From contig NZ_BLTG01000010.1 in the NCBI RefSeq assembly GCF_017312405.1, forward strand, positions 1-64,000: a stretch of 64,000 bases of DNA, written 5' to 3'. Positions within the stretch are counted from its first letter, which is position 1. Every line of letters begins with the position of its first letter. This document shows positions 18,434 through 27,321 of this stretch, piece after piece. The notes under the pieces were generated by a model. That model searched no databases and was not told the DNA's origin. It worked only from the letters and a program-made list of their open reading frames with translations. Both the position numbers and the translations under genes were made by a program. The DNA is from Mycobacterium sp. PO1 (GTDB lineage: Bacteria > Actinomycetota > Actinomycetes > Mycobacteriales > Mycobacteriaceae).

Positions 18434-19471
18434 TCAGCTGTTGGCCACCTTGCGGATCAACGTCCGCGTGGCCTTCTCCAGGATGACCTGCGCGTCGCCG
18501 GGGTTGCGGGCGCGGTCGGCCCGCTTGGCCGCCGCGGCGATGGTCTGCCCCTGTTCGTATCCGCGGACCACGCGCGGGTCGACGTAGGAGCCGCGCGCCA
18601 CCGCGGGCGTGTTGCCCAGCGCTTCGGACACCTCTTTCATCACCGCCGACTCGACGCGCTTGACCACCTTCGGCGACACCGGCGGGTCGGCGTCGACGAA
18701 GGCTTCGGCGGCGAGCACGGTGCCGTGCCAGGTGCGGAGGTCCTTGACGCTGTAGTCCTCCCCCACCAGTTCCTTGAAGCGGGCGTTGAGGTCGTCGGCG
18801 CGGATGTCGGTCCAGCCGGAGCCGTTGCGACACACCAGGAACCGGTCCGTCCGGCCGTCTCGGCGCATCAGCGAGCGCACCGCTCGCACCACCGCGTCGT
18901 CGGTGATCTCCAGCGTGCGGCGCACGCCGCTCTTGGCCGGGTAGTCGAACATCACCGAGTCGCGGTGCAGCGTGATGTGTTCGCACAGCAGCGTCGCCAA
19001 CCCGTAGGACTCGTTCTCGTCGGCGTACTGCTCACCCCCGGCACGGAAATAGCCGCGATCGAGCAGGTGCAGCGCCAGCGCCAGCACCCGGTCGCGGCCG
19101 AGACCCTTGGCACCGAGATCCTCGGTAACCCGGGCCCGCCACTGTGGCAGCTGCAAAGACAGGTCCAGCACGCGGTCGAACTTCTCCTCGGCCCGCTCTT
19201 CCTGCCAGGCCTGGTGGTAGATGTACTGGCGCCGACCCGCCGCGTCGGTGCCGACGGCCTGGATGTGGCCGTTGGGGTGCGGGCTGATCCACACCTTCTT
19301 CCACGCCGGCGGGATGACCAGGTCTTTCACCCGTTGCAGGGTTTTCTCGTCGGTGAGCAGTTCACCGTCGCTGTCGTAGTACGCGAAGCCCTTACCGCGG
19401 CGCTTGCGCGTCAGGCCGGGCTTGTCGAGTGTGCTGCGCCGCAAGCGCACGCCGCCTCCAGGTGTGCTCAA
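18434..19471 (-). CDS. DNA topoisomerase IB (poxvirus type)
   Basis: A 345-residue type IB topoisomerase of the bacterial/poxvirus class. N-terminal clamp (GFAYYDSDG, IPPAWKKVWI), YIYHQAWQEERAEEKFDR, and a catalytic domain with FLVCRNGSGW, DLRTWHGT and the nucleophile Y296 in GSYVDPRVV. It relaxes supercoils through a 3'-phosphotyrosine intermediate. Bacterial TopIB is accessory, patchily distributed and, as far as I know, missing from M. tuberculosis. Confidence 0.93.
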   Translation of the reverse strand: MSTPGGGVRLRRSTLDKPGLTRKRRGKGFAYYDSDGELLTDEKTLQRVKDLVIPPAWKKVWISPHPNGHIQAVGTDAAGRRQYIYHQAWQEERAEEKFDRVLDLSLQLPQWRARVTEDLGAKGLGRDRVLALALHLLDRGYFRAGGEQYADENESYGLATLLCEHITLHRDSVMFDYPAKSGVRRTLEITDDAVVRAVRSLMRRDGRTDRFLVCRNGSGWTDIRADDLNARFKELVGEDYSVKDLRTWHGTVLAAEAFVDADPPVSPKVVKRVESAVMKEVSEALGNTPAVARGSYVDPRVVRGYEQGQTIAAAAKRADRARNPGDAQVILEKATRTLIRKVANS

Positions 19472-19540
19472 ACCGTTGCTATGGCGGCGGGATTACCCGC
19501 TGAACTGGGCTTTTACACCTGGGCCCGGGCCAGGGAAGTG

Positions 19541-19631
19541 TGGCGGTGGCGGAGGGATTTGAACCCTCGGACGGGGGTTACCCGTCACACGCTTTCGAGG
19601 CGTGCTCCTTAGGCCGCTCGGACACGCCACC
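19541..19631 (-). tRNA. tRNA-Ser(CGA)
   Basis: Acceptor stem GGTGGCG/CGCCACC, anticodon arm CACGC-CTCGAAA-GCGTG (anticodon CGA), long variable arm, T-loop GGTTCAAATCC, and an encoded CCA. TAAGCT, a good -10, is at 19639-19644 on the minus strand, 7 bases from the mature 5' end. It reads UCG codons. Confidence 0.97.
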
Positions 19632-19815
19632 GCTGGGTAGCTTACCGACGCACCCCGGGTGAACCCAAACCGCGTCTTCGCGGCGCTTTCGCCCGACATT
19701 TCGCGGCGACGGCGCGGGGTCGGCGCCGAGCGTGAGCCCAGTGCGAAAGATCGGCGCATTTATCGCACAGGATTCACTCTCGACGAGGTGGGCGCGGCCG
19801 AAGCGAGGCGGGAGT

Positions 19816-20265
19816 TCAGCGCTGGGCGGCGAAGAACTGCTCGAGCGGGGCGGCGCACTCGGCGGCCAGCACGCCACCGCGCACCTCGGGGCGATGGGTC
19901 AGCCGACGGTCGCGCACCACGTCCCACAGCGACCCGACCGCACCGGTCTTCGGCTCCCACGCCCCGAACACCACCCGCGCCACCCGCGCCATCACCAGCG
20001 CGCCGGCGCACATCGTGCACGGCTCCACCGTCACCGCCAACGTCGCGCCCTCCAGCCGCCAGCCGTCACCGTGCACCGCAGCCGCGGCGCGCAAAGCCAG
20101 GATCTCGGCGTGCGCGGTGGGGTCGCCGAGGGCCTCGCGGGCGTTGGCCGCGCGCGCCAACTCGGTGCCGTCGGCGGCGACGACCACCGCCCCGATCGGC
20201 ACGTCGCGCGGTCCGGCTCCGGCCGCCGCGTCGAGCGCGAGCCGGATCAGCTCCGCGTCGGTCAC
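19816..20265 (-). CDS. tadA: tRNA adenosine(34) deaminase
   Basis: The zinc-dependent deaminase signature is intact: HAE (with AHAEILALRAA) and PCTMCAGAL. The 149-residue length and AVVVAADGTELARAANAREALGDPT fit TadA, which converts A34 to inosine in tRNA-Arg(ACG). That tRNA is encoded at 34879-34951. The GTG start overlaps the stop of the upstream gene (GTGA), so translation is coupled. It corresponds in order to Rv3752c. Confidence 0.95.
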   Translation of the reverse strand: MTDAELIRLALDAAAGAGPRDVPIGAVVVAADGTELARAANAREALGDPTAHAEILALRAAAAVHGDGWRLEGATLAVTVEPCTMCAGALVMARVARVVFGAWEPKTGAVGSLWDVVRDRRLTHRPEVRGGVLAAECAAPLEQFFAAQR

Positions 20266-20783
20266 CTGCCCAGACGTTCCAGCACCGACGAGAGCTCGTC
20301 GGCGAAGCCCATCTCCCGGGCGATCCGGCCCACCTGCTCGTCGGCGTAGAGGTCGCTCTCGTCGAGGATCACGCCCAACACACCGGCCGGCAAGCCGAGG
20401 TCGGCCAGCACCGCGAGGTCACCCTCCTCGAACGGGTCGGCGTCGTCGAGATCCTCGTCGTCGATGTCGGAGTCCAGCATCTCCAGCGCTTCCGCCGCGA
20501 TGTCGTAGTCCAGGGCCGCGGTGGCGTCCGACAGCAGCAGCCGGGTTCCCGACGGCGCGGGCCGCACGATCACAAAGAACTCGTCGTCGATGTCGAGCAG
20601 CCCGAAAACCGCGCCGGCGCTGCGCAACTGGCACAGCTCGGTCTCCGCGTCCTTGAGGCTGGTCAACGCCGCGGCCCGCAGCGCGGTGCAGCGCCAGGTG
20701 CCGTCCTCACGGACCACCGCAACGCCGAAGCCGTCGGGCGTGTCCACCGACTGCTGTTGCTTCTGCGTTCGCTGCGCTCCCAT
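20262..20783 (-). CDS. Putative tRNA adenosine deaminase-associated protein
   Basis: A 173-residue acidic protein matching the actinobacterial family always found just upstream of tadA (TIGR03941-like), with REDGTWRCTALRAAALTSL near the start and a very acidic stretch DSDIDDEDLDDADPFEEGDL in the middle. Overlapping start/stop with tadA supports a shared role, but no biochemical function is known to me. ATG at 20783 is the first methionine after the divergent tyrA promoter region. Confidence 0.8.
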   Translation of the reverse strand: MGAQRTQKQQQSVDTPDGFGVAVVREDGTWRCTALRAAALTSLKDAETELCQLRSAGAVFGLLDIDDEFFVIVRPAPSGTRLLLSDATAALDYDIAAEALEMLDSDIDDEDLDDADPFEEGDLAVLADLGLPAGVLGVILDESDLYADEQVGRIAREMGFADELSSVLERLGR

Positions 20784-20863
20784 GACAGCACACGGTAGTC
20801 CCCCGACAGGGCCTTGACCAGCGGTTCCAGACCGCCCCGAGGTGGGTGTGCCAACCTTGACCC

Positions 20864-21844
20864 GTGGCGAAGACACCGGTGTGCGTGATCGGACTCGGGC
20901 TCATCGGCGGGTCGGTGATGCGGGCGGCAACGGCCGCCGGACGTGAGGTCTTCGGCTACAACCGGTCTATAGACGGCGCCGACGCAGCCCGGGCGGACGG
21001 TTTCGACGCCACCACGGATCTCGACGAGGCGCTGGGCAAAGCCGCCGACACCGGCGCGCTGATCGTGCTGGCGGTGCCGATGCCCGCGTTGGCGCCGATT
21101 CTGCGCCGGGTCCGCGACCGCGCGCCGCACTGCCCGGTGACGGATGTCACCAGCGTCAAGGGAGCCGTGCTCGCCGAAGTGCGTGCCGCCGGTCTGCTGG
21201 AGCGCTTCGTCGGCGGGCATCCGATGGCAGGCACCGCGCACTCGGGATGGCACGCCACCGACGCCGGTCTGTTCGTCGACGCGCCGTGGGTGCTCAGCGT
21301 CGACGAGCAGGTCGACGGGCAGGTGTGGACGGAGGCGATGACGCTGGCACTGGACTGCGGCGCGTTCGTCGTACCGGCCCTGTCCGACGAGCACGACCTG
21401 GCCGCGGCGACGATCTCGCACCTGCCGCATCTGCTCGCCGAGGCCCTGGCGACCACGGCCGGCGCGGTGCCGCTGTCGTTCGCCCTGGCCGCCGGCTCGT
21501 TCCGGGACGGCACGCGGGTCGCGGCGACGGCGCCGGAGTTGGTGCGGGCGATGTGCGAGGCCAACGCCACCCAACTGGTATCGGTGCTCGAGCAGGCGTT
21601 GCGGCTGCTCACCGATGCCCGGGACCATCTCGCCGCCGGCCGCCCGGTGTCCGATCTCGTCGACGCCGGCCATGCCGCCAGGCTGCGCTACGACACCTTC
21701 AGCCGACCGTCCATCGACGACGTCGTGATCGGCGCCGACGGATGGCGGGCCGAACTGGCCACCGCCGGACGAGCCGGCGGGGTGATCAGATCCGCTCTGC
21801 CAACCCGGGATAGTCCAGCAGAAAACCCTCCGCATCCACGCTGA
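20864..21844 (+). CDS. tyrA: Prephenate dehydrogenase
   Basis: The N-terminal Rossmann motif [16 protein letters not shown] and the conserved [22 protein letters not shown] and [19 protein letters not shown] identify TyrA, which oxidises prephenate to 4-hydroxyphenylpyruvate for tyrosine. An aromatic aminotransferase (35177) could do the next step. Gene order matches Rv3754. No ACT domain is evident. The last 59 bases overlap the convergent 199-residue gene, an unusually long overlap. Confidence 0.93.
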   Translation: MAKTPVCVIGLGLIGGSVMRAATAAGREVFGYNRSIDGADAARADGFDATTDLDEALGKAADTGALIVLAVPMPALAPILRRVRDRAPHCPVTDVTSVKGAVLAEVRAAGLLERFVGGHPMAGTAHSGWHATDAGLFVDAPWVLSVDEQVDGQVWTEAMTLALDCGAFVVPALSDEHDLAAATISHLPHLLAEALATTAGAVPLSFALAAGSFRDGTRVAATAPELVRAMCEANATQLVSVLEQALRLLTDARDHLAAGRPVSDLVDAGHAARLRYDTFSRPSIDDVVIGADGWRAELATAGRAGGVIRSALPTRDSPAENPPHPR

Positions 21845-22385
21845 GAGTCGTCTCGGCGACCGGCGAGTGCACCTTGATGCCGTCCGAGCCGCTGCTGTAG
21901 CTGATCGTCGCGACGTCGACCGACAGTTCGGGCACCCGCACGTAGACCACCGGCACGGTCACCGACTCGCCGGGCTGGCGGTACACCCCGGTGCGGCGGA
22001 GCGGCAGCGTGTTGAAGAACGGGCTGAGGATCAGATCGACGTCGAGTGCGCCGTCGAACGCCGACCGGCTGGTCTGCCCGGAATGGTCCTGCACCAGCCA
22101 CATGCTCTCCTCGTCACGGGCGATGGAGAGCTGGCGTTCCCGCTCGGCCATCGTGACGGTCAGCGACAGACGTTTGGTCGCGCCGAGTTCGTCGGTGACG
22201 AGGTCATAGGACGCGCTGAACGCCGGGTGCACCGGTGTCGCGGCGGCGACGATGCGGCCGTACGCCTTGATCCGGTTGCCGGACATTTGCACCCGGACCG
22301 ACTCCATCCGCGGCACCTCGTGGGCACGCCACGTCAGTACTGCCGGCCATGAACCATGCGCTTCAGAGCGAGCCTCTTCACTCAT
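21786..22385 (-). CDS. Putative glycolipid-binding domain protein
   Basis: The 199-residue product matches the actinobacterial glycolipid-binding family (DUF1089 type), with a beta-rich core: [78 protein letters not shown]. It has no signal peptide. It is the last gene of the osmoprotectant operon and overlaps proZ by four bases (ATGA). By position it equals Rv3755c. Role unproven. Its 3' end lies inside tyrA on the other strand. Confidence 0.78.
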   Translation of the reverse strand: MSEEARSEAHGSWPAVLTWRAHEVPRMESVRVQMSGNRIKAYGRIVAAATPVHPAFSASYDLVTDELGATKRLSLTVTMAERERQLSIARDEESMWLVQDHSGQTSRSAFDGALDVDLILSPFFNTLPLRRTGVYRQPGESVTVPVVYVRVPELSVDVATISYSSGSDGIKVHSPVAETTLSVDAEGFLLDYPGLAERI

Positions 22386-23176
22386 CCCTCTACCGTATGC
22401 GAAGCGTCCCCACGTTTGCGGGCGGCTCGGGAACTGGACTGCGAACCGACGTGCGGACGTGATTCGACCGCGACTTCGTCGTCGAGCAGCGGTTGCGGCA
22501 GACGACGCCACCGCCCCAACCGACCGGTTCCGGGTGCCGACGCCCACACCGCGAAGGCCAGCAGCGCGTCGAGGAGCAACGCCAAGGCCGTGACCATCAG
22601 CGCGCCCACCAGGGCGATGTAGAACTCCCGGATCTTGATGCCGTCGATCAGGTAGCGGCCCAACCCGCCCAGGCTGGCGTAGGCCGCGATGGTGGCGGTC
22701 GCCACGATCTGAAGCGTGGCGGTGCGCAACCCTCCCAGGATCAGCGGCAAGGCGTTGGGAGTCTCGACCCGCAACAGGATCCGGCGCTCGGTCATGCCCA
22801 TCGACCGTGCGGCGTCGACGACCGCCGGATCGACGTTGGCGATGCCCGCGTAAGTGCCGGCCAGCAGCGGCGGGATGCCCAGCAACATCAGCGCGACGGT
22901 CGGCGGTACCAGGCCCAGCCCCCACAGCAGCACGCCCAGCAGCAGCACACCCAGGGTGGGCAGGGCGCGCAGCGCGTTGACCCCGGTCACGATCAGGAAC
23001 GTGCCGCGGCGGGTGTGCCCGATCAGCATGCCGACCGGGACCGCGATGAGCACCGAGAAGAACACCGCGATCACCGTGTACTCCAGGTGCTCGAGGATGC
23101 GCGCGGTCAGCCCGGCCGGGCCCGTCCAGTTCTCGGCGGTGAAGATGAACGACAGCGCCTGCTGCAGGAAGTTCAC
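22382..23176 (-). CDS. proZ: Glycine betaine/osmoprotectant ABC permease ProZ
   Basis: A membrane permease of the OpuC type (264 residues) with the binding-protein-dependent motif (DAARSMGMTERRILLRVETPNALPLILGG-like, about residues 135-165). The C-terminal tail is long, polar and Arg/Ser-rich, beyond what transport needs. Start overlaps the ProW stop (ATGA). With ProW it would form the channel of a betaine/choline-type importer used in osmoprotection. Confidence 0.9.
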   Translation of the reverse strand: MNFLQQALSFIFTAENWTGPAGLTARILEHLEYTVIAVFFSVLIAVPVGMLIGHTRRGTFLIVTGVNALRALPTLGVLLLGVLLWGLGLVPPTVALMLLGIPPLLAGTYAGIANVDPAVVDAARSMGMTERRILLRVETPNALPLILGGLRTATLQIVATATIAAYASLGGLGRYLIDGIKIREFYIALVGALMVTALALLLDALLAFAVWASAPGTGRLGRWRRLPQPLLDDEVAVESRPHVGSQSSSRAARKRGDASHTVEG

Positions 23177-23847
23177 GCCGCCACCTCCTGCGCCTTGGGC
23201 TTTCCGGTGCTGCGGTCGGCCCGCGTCCAGGGCGTCAGAGCCTTGCCGGCCAACATGATCAGGGTGTCGATGACGATCGCCAGCACGAAGATCGCAATGA
23301 TGCCGGCGACGATCTGGTCGCTCTTGTTGGACTGGTAGCCCTCGGTGAACCAGGTGCCCAGGCCGCCGATGCCGATGACGGAACCGACCGCGACCATCGA
23401 GATGTTGGTCACCGCCACCACCCGCAGACCGGCGATGAGGACCGGGATCGCCAGGGGCAGTTCGATTTTGAGCATGCGCGTGAGCGGCCGGTACCCGACG
23501 GCGGTGGCGGCGTCGCGCACCGCCGCAGGCACGGCGTCCAACGCCTCGGGCACCGCACGCACGAGCAGCGCGGTGGTGTAGAGCGTCAACGCGACGATGA
23601 CGTTGGCCTCGTCGAGGATTCGGGTCGGGATGATCAACGGCAGCACGACGAACAGCGCCAGCGAGGGGATCGTGAAGACGATGCTGGCCGTCACCGTGGT
23701 CAGCCGGCGCAGTGCGGTGGTGCGCTGCACCGCAGCGCCGAGCGGAACCGCGATGAGCAGCCCCAGCACGATGGGCACCAGCGACAGGCGCAGGTGGATC
23801 ACCGTGAGTTCCCAGGCGTCGTCGAGGTTGTCGAGCAGATAGTTCAC
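23173..23847 (-). CDS. proW: Glycine betaine/osmoprotectant ABC permease ProW
   Basis: A 224-residue permease with six predicted membrane segments and the EAA loop (RDAATAVGYRPLTRMLKIELPLAIPVLIAG region). GTG at 23847 is chosen since it starts NYLLDNLDDAWELTVIHLRLS, a normal OpuCB-like N-terminus, 4 bases after the ATPase gene; longer versions read out of frame into that gene. Works with ProZ, ProV and ProX. Confidence 0.9.
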   Translation of the reverse strand: MNYLLDNLDDAWELTVIHLRLSLVPIVLGLLIAVPLGAAVQRTTALRRLTTVTASIVFTIPSLALFVVLPLIIPTRILDEANVIVALTLYTTALLVRAVPEALDAVPAAVRDAATAVGYRPLTRMLKIELPLAIPVLIAGLRVVAVTNISMVAVGSVIGIGGLGTWFTEGYQSNKSDQIVAGIIAIFVLAIVIDTLIMLAGKALTPWTRADRSTGKPKAQEVAA

Positions 23848-23851
23848 CGGC

Positions 23852-24946
23852 TCACCCCCGCTGCTTCTGCAGCGCCTCGAGCACGTCGGTGGCCAGCACC
23901 CCGCCGATGGGTTCACCGCCGCCGTCCACGGCCACCCCCAACCCGGACGGCGAGGACAGCGCCGCGTCGAGCGCCTGGCGCAGCGAGTCGTCCGGCCTGA
24001 ACAGTGACCCGCCCGCGGTGGTGCTGTCGTACAACGAGTCTCCGGCCCGGTGCATCTCGACACCCGCCGCGTCGATCCACCCGTAGGGCGACCCGTCGGG
24101 CTTGGTGACCAGGGCCCACTGCCCGGCCGTCAGATCCAGCCCGTCGATGCCGGATTCGGCGACGACCCGCAGTTCGTGCATCGGCAGCCCGGTGGCGTGG
24201 CGGAACTGCAGGCCACGGTAGCCGCGGTCGGCACCGATGAATCCGGCGACGAAATCGTTGGCCGGGTTGGACAGTAGGCGCTCGGGGGCGTCGTACTGTT
24301 CGAGGACGCCGCCGCGTCCGAACACCGCGACCCGGTCGCCGATCTTCACGGCCTCGTCGATGTCGTGGGTGACGAAGACGATGGTCTTGTGCAGTTCGGC
24401 TTGCAGACGCAGGATCTCGGTCTGCAGCTCCTCGCGAACGACCGGATCGACAGCGCTGAAAGGTTCGTCCATCAACAGGATCGGCGGGTCCGCCGCGAGC
24501 GCCCTCGCCACCCCGACGCGCTGCTGCTGACCTCCGGAGAGTTGTGCCGGATATCGTTGGGCCAGTTCAGGATCCAGCCCGACCCGTTCGAGCACGCCGA
24601 GTGCGGCCTTACGGGCCTTACGGCGGGACTCTCCTTTGAGAACCGGGACGGTGGCGACGTTGTCGATGACCCGCTGGTGTGGCATCAGGCCCGCGCTCTG
24701 GATCACGTAGCCGATGCCGAGGCGCAGCTTGACCGGATCGACGGTGGAGATGTCGGAGCCATCGACCGTCAGCGTGCCCGACGTCGGTTCGATCATCCGG
24801 TTGATCATCCGCATCGACGTCGTCTTGCCGCATCCTGACGGGCCGACGAACACGGTCAGCGTCCCGTCGGGAACGACCAGGTCGAGGTTGTCGACGGCGA
24901 CGGTGCCGTCCGGGTACTGCTTGGTGACGCCGGCGAATTCGATCAC
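23852..24946 (-). CDS. proV: Osmoprotectant ABC transporter ATP-binding protein ProV
   Basis: All ABC motifs are present: Walker A GPSGCGKTT, signature LSGGQQQRVGVARAL, Walker B ILLMDEP, and the switch THDIDEA. A C-terminal CBS-like region (about residues 245-364) ends in GGVLATDVLEALQK, the ionic-strength sensor area in OpuA-type ATPases. GTG at 24946 has AAAGG five bases upstream. 364 residues, 16 bases after proX. Confidence 0.93.
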   Translation of the reverse strand: MIEFAGVTKQYPDGTVAVDNLDLVVPDGTLTVFVGPSGCGKTTSMRMINRMIEPTSGTLTVDGSDISTVDPVKLRLGIGYVIQSAGLMPHQRVIDNVATVPVLKGESRRKARKAALGVLERVGLDPELAQRYPAQLSGGQQQRVGVARALAADPPILLMDEPFSAVDPVVREELQTEILRLQAELHKTIVFVTHDIDEAVKIGDRVAVFGRGGVLEQYDAPERLLSNPANDFVAGFIGADRGYRGLQFRHATGLPMHELRVVAESGIDGLDLTAGQWALVTKPDGSPYGWIDAAGVEMHRAGDSLYDSTTAGGSLFRPDDSLRQALDAALSSPSGLGVAVDGGGEPIGGVLATDVLEALQKQRG

Positions 24947-24962
24947 GGTGACCTTTCGATGC

Positions 24963-25925
24963 TCAGGGCTGCACGGGTTGGTCGAACCCGTGCTCCCGGA
25001 CCCAGTTCGCCGCGGCTTCATCCGGGTTGATGCCGGAGTTGCCGGAGGCTTCGGTGTTGAGCCGGATCAGGTCCTCGGTGGTCAGCTCGGCCGACACCGC
25101 GTCGAGGACGGTCTTGAGTTCGTCGGACTTCTTCTGCGAACTGACCAGCGGGATCACGTTGGCGGCGAGGAAGTTGTTCTTCGGGTCCTCGAGCACCACC
25201 AGGTCGTTCTCCTCGATGGCCGGGGAAGTGCTGAAGATGTTGGCGGCGGTGACGGTGCCGTCGGTCAACGCCCGCACCGTTGCCGGGCCGCCGCCGTCGC
25301 TGATCGCCACGAAATTGCTGCGCGGGATGTCGAGGCCGTAGTTGGCCTTCAGCCCGGGCAGGCCCTCGGCGCGGTTGATGAACTCCGACGGCCCGCCGAA
25401 CTTCACCTCCGCCGAATGCTCGGCGAGGTCACCGATCGTCGTCAGGTTCCAGCGTTGCGCGGTTTCCGACGTCACCGCGACGGTGTCCTTGTCCTCGGCC
25501 GGGGACGGGTTGAGGATCGACAGGTCGCCGGGCAGCTTTCGGAACAACTCCAGCAGCACCCCGTCGGGGGTGGTGACCTCGGTGTCGGGATCGAAATACT
25601 GCAGAAGGTTGCCGGTGTACTCGGGGATCAGGTCGATGGAGTGGTCCTGCACCGCCGGGATGTAGGTTTCGCGGCTGCCGATGCCGAACTGGCGGCCCAC
25701 GGTGAACCCGTTCGCCTCCAGCGCCTGCGCATAGATCTCGCCGATGATCTTGGACTCGGGGAAGTCCGCCGAGCCGACGACGATCGATTTCAGGTCACCG
25801 GAGACCTCTCCGCCACCGAGCGGGTTGGCGCTGCCGCACGCCACCACCAACAGCGCTACCAGCGCGAACACCGCGCTCAGCGCGGAACGAGGCCCGGCCG
25901 GCCCGAGTCGTCGGGAACGATTCAC
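24963..25925 (-). CDS. proX: Osmoprotectant-binding lipoprotein ProX
   Basis: A signal peptide with lipobox LLVVAC anchors the protein outside the membrane. The OpuAC/QAT-type binding fold shows KSIVVGSADFPESKIIGEIY, IPEYTGNLLQYF, FGGPSEFINR and LIRLNTEASGNSGINPDEAAANWV. It is the first gene of the operon; TAGGGT (25969-25974, minus) is a likely -10, and AAGGA precedes the GTG. By homology it binds betaine-like solutes. Confidence 0.92.
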   Translation of the reverse strand: MNRSRRLGPAGPRSALSAVFALVALLVVACGSANPLGGGEVSGDLKSIVVGSADFPESKIIGEIYAQALEANGFTVGRQFGIGSRETYIPAVQDHSIDLIPEYTGNLLQYFDPDTEVTTPDGVLLELFRKLPGDLSILNPSPAEDKDTVAVTSETAQRWNLTTIGDLAEHSAEVKFGGPSEFINRAEGLPGLKANYGLDIPRSNFVAISDGGGPATVRALTDGTVTAANIFSTSPAIEENDLVVLEDPKNNFLAANVIPLVSSQKKSDELKTVLDAVSAELTTEDLIRLNTEASGNSGINPDEAAANWVREHGFDQPVQP

Positions 25926-26018
25926 GCGAACGTCCTTCCAGCTGTGGGGCTCCTGGGAACCTTTCGTGACCCTAACGCGACCCGCGCAGTGGTTTCATCG
26001 GAAGACGGAAAGGGGAAG

Positions 26019-26405
26019 ATGGAGAGCATGACCAGCGATCCGTTCGCGTCGCCCGACACGCCGTCCGACACGCCGCCCCCTGCTCCGCAGGCCACGTCGT
26101 CCGACACGTCGAAGCCAGCCAAGAAGCCCGGGGCACCCGAGGACGCCGTGAAGTTCACCAGGGCGGCCGCGTTGTGGGGCTCGTTGATCTTCGGCTTCCT
26201 GATTCTGATCGTGCTGCTGATCTTCATCGCGCAGAACACCGAGTCCGCCGAGTTCGCCTTCCTCAACCTCAGCTGGAGCTTGCCGCTGGGCGTGGCGATC
26301 CTGTTCGCGGCCGTCGCCGGCGGGTTGTTGACGGTGGCCGTCGGCGCGGTACGCATCTTTCAGCTACGCCGCGCCGCGAAGAAGAACCTCAAGGCCGGTC
26401 TCTGA
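26019..26405 (+). CDS. LapA/DUF1049 membrane protein
   Basis: A 128-residue protein with a Pro/Ser/Thr-rich cytoplasmic N-terminus and two membrane helices (about 52-74 and 87-110) separated by IAQNTESAEFAFLNLSWSLPLG, the LapA-domain pattern, with a basic tail (RRAAKKNLKAG). ATG at 26019 has AAAGG five bases upstream; ATG at 26028 is possible. Position equals Rv3760. Function in actinobacteria unknown; E. coli LapA acts in envelope lipid control. Confidence 0.82.
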   Translation: MESMTSDPFASPDTPSDTPPPAPQATSSDTSKPAKKPGAPEDAVKFTRAAALWGSLIFGFLILIVLLIFIAQNTESAEFAFLNLSWSLPLGVAILFAAVAGGLLTVAVGAVRIFQLRRAAKKNLKAGL

Positions 26406-26410
26406 CCCGG

Positions 26411-27220
26411 TCACCGGATCATCACCAGTTGGTCGACCGAGTCCTTCGGTAACTCGCCGTCGACGGTGGCGGTGACGGCCATGTTGTTGACCGTGATGGC
26501 GCCTTTGTGGTTGTCCAGCCACGCGGTGTCCGCGGCGTCGCGGCCTGTGGCGATGCGCACCATCGACTGACGCGGCGCCAGGCACGTGGCATCGACCACC
26601 TGCCAGCGGCCGTCCACCAGCGCCTCGGCGACGGCGTGGAAGTCCATGGGCTGACAGCCCGGCGCATAGACCGAGACCAGGCGGGCGGGCACGTTGACCG
26701 AGCGCAGCAGCGCGATGACCAGATGGGCGTAGTCTCGGCACACCCCGGAGCCCGCCAGCAGCGTGTCGGCCGCGCCGTCGATCGGATCGCTGGAGCCGGG
26801 CACGTAGCTCAGCCGGGTCCCGACCCACGACGAGATCTTCTCCAGCACGGACACCGAGTCGGCGACGTCGCCGAATTCGGTGCCGCCGAATCCGAAGAAC
26901 TTGTCGGCCTCCGCGTAACGACTGGGCCGTAGATACGTCGAATAGTCCAGGTCGCCGACCGGGGCGGGGTCGGCCTGCCCCAGCACGGTGGCCGTGTAGT
27001 TGACCTTCAGGTTTCCGACCGGGGCGTCGAGCATGTGGATGCGGTTGCCGTGTTCGCCGGCGATCTCGCGGACATCGGGATCGATTGTCTTGCCGTCCAA
27101 CTCGAACGACAGCGACTCCGTCACCTCGGCGCCCGGATGCGGCGCGACCGCGATCTGGAACTCCAGCGTCGTCGGCGCGGTGATCTGGACGTCCAACTCC
27201 GCACCGACATCGCGCTTCAT
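26411..27220 (-). CDS. Transglutaminase-like family protein
   Basis: A cytoplasmic protein with the papain-like transglutaminase core: the nucleophile in GSGVCRDYAHLVIALLR, His in MDFHAVAEALVDGRWQVVDAT and the following Asp. The N-terminal half is a beta-rich transglutaminase-N-like domain. Likely a protease, amidase or crosslinking enzyme; the substrate is unknown. ATG at 27220 gives 269 residues and a sensible N-terminus. The stop is 5 bases from the convergent LapA-like gene. Confidence 0.83.
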   Translation of the reverse strand: MKRDVGAELDVQITAPTTLEFQIAVAPHPGAEVTESLSFELDGKTIDPDVREIAGEHGNRIHMLDAPVGNLKVNYTATVLGQADPAPVGDLDYSTYLRPSRYAEADKFFGFGGTEFGDVADSVSVLEKISSWVGTRLSYVPGSSDPIDGAADTLLAGSGVCRDYAHLVIALLRSVNVPARLVSVYAPGCQPMDFHAVAEALVDGRWQVVDATCLAPRQSMVRIATGRDAADTAWLDNHKGAITVNNMAVTATVDGELPKDSVDQLVMIR

Positions 27221-27321
27221 CACCGGGCGTTTCCTTCCGATCCGGGAAAGGAATCCCGAGGGTTGTTTTTGGGGCACGCGTCTTTCTACCCCGCAATGAC
27301 CTGCGCCGAAACTCGGCGGCG

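Noticed and set aside
24714..26018. Long open frame joined to the LapA-like protein across proX
   Set aside because: It is antisense to proV/proX and carries no recognisable protein features; the ribosome site before 26019 supports the short form.
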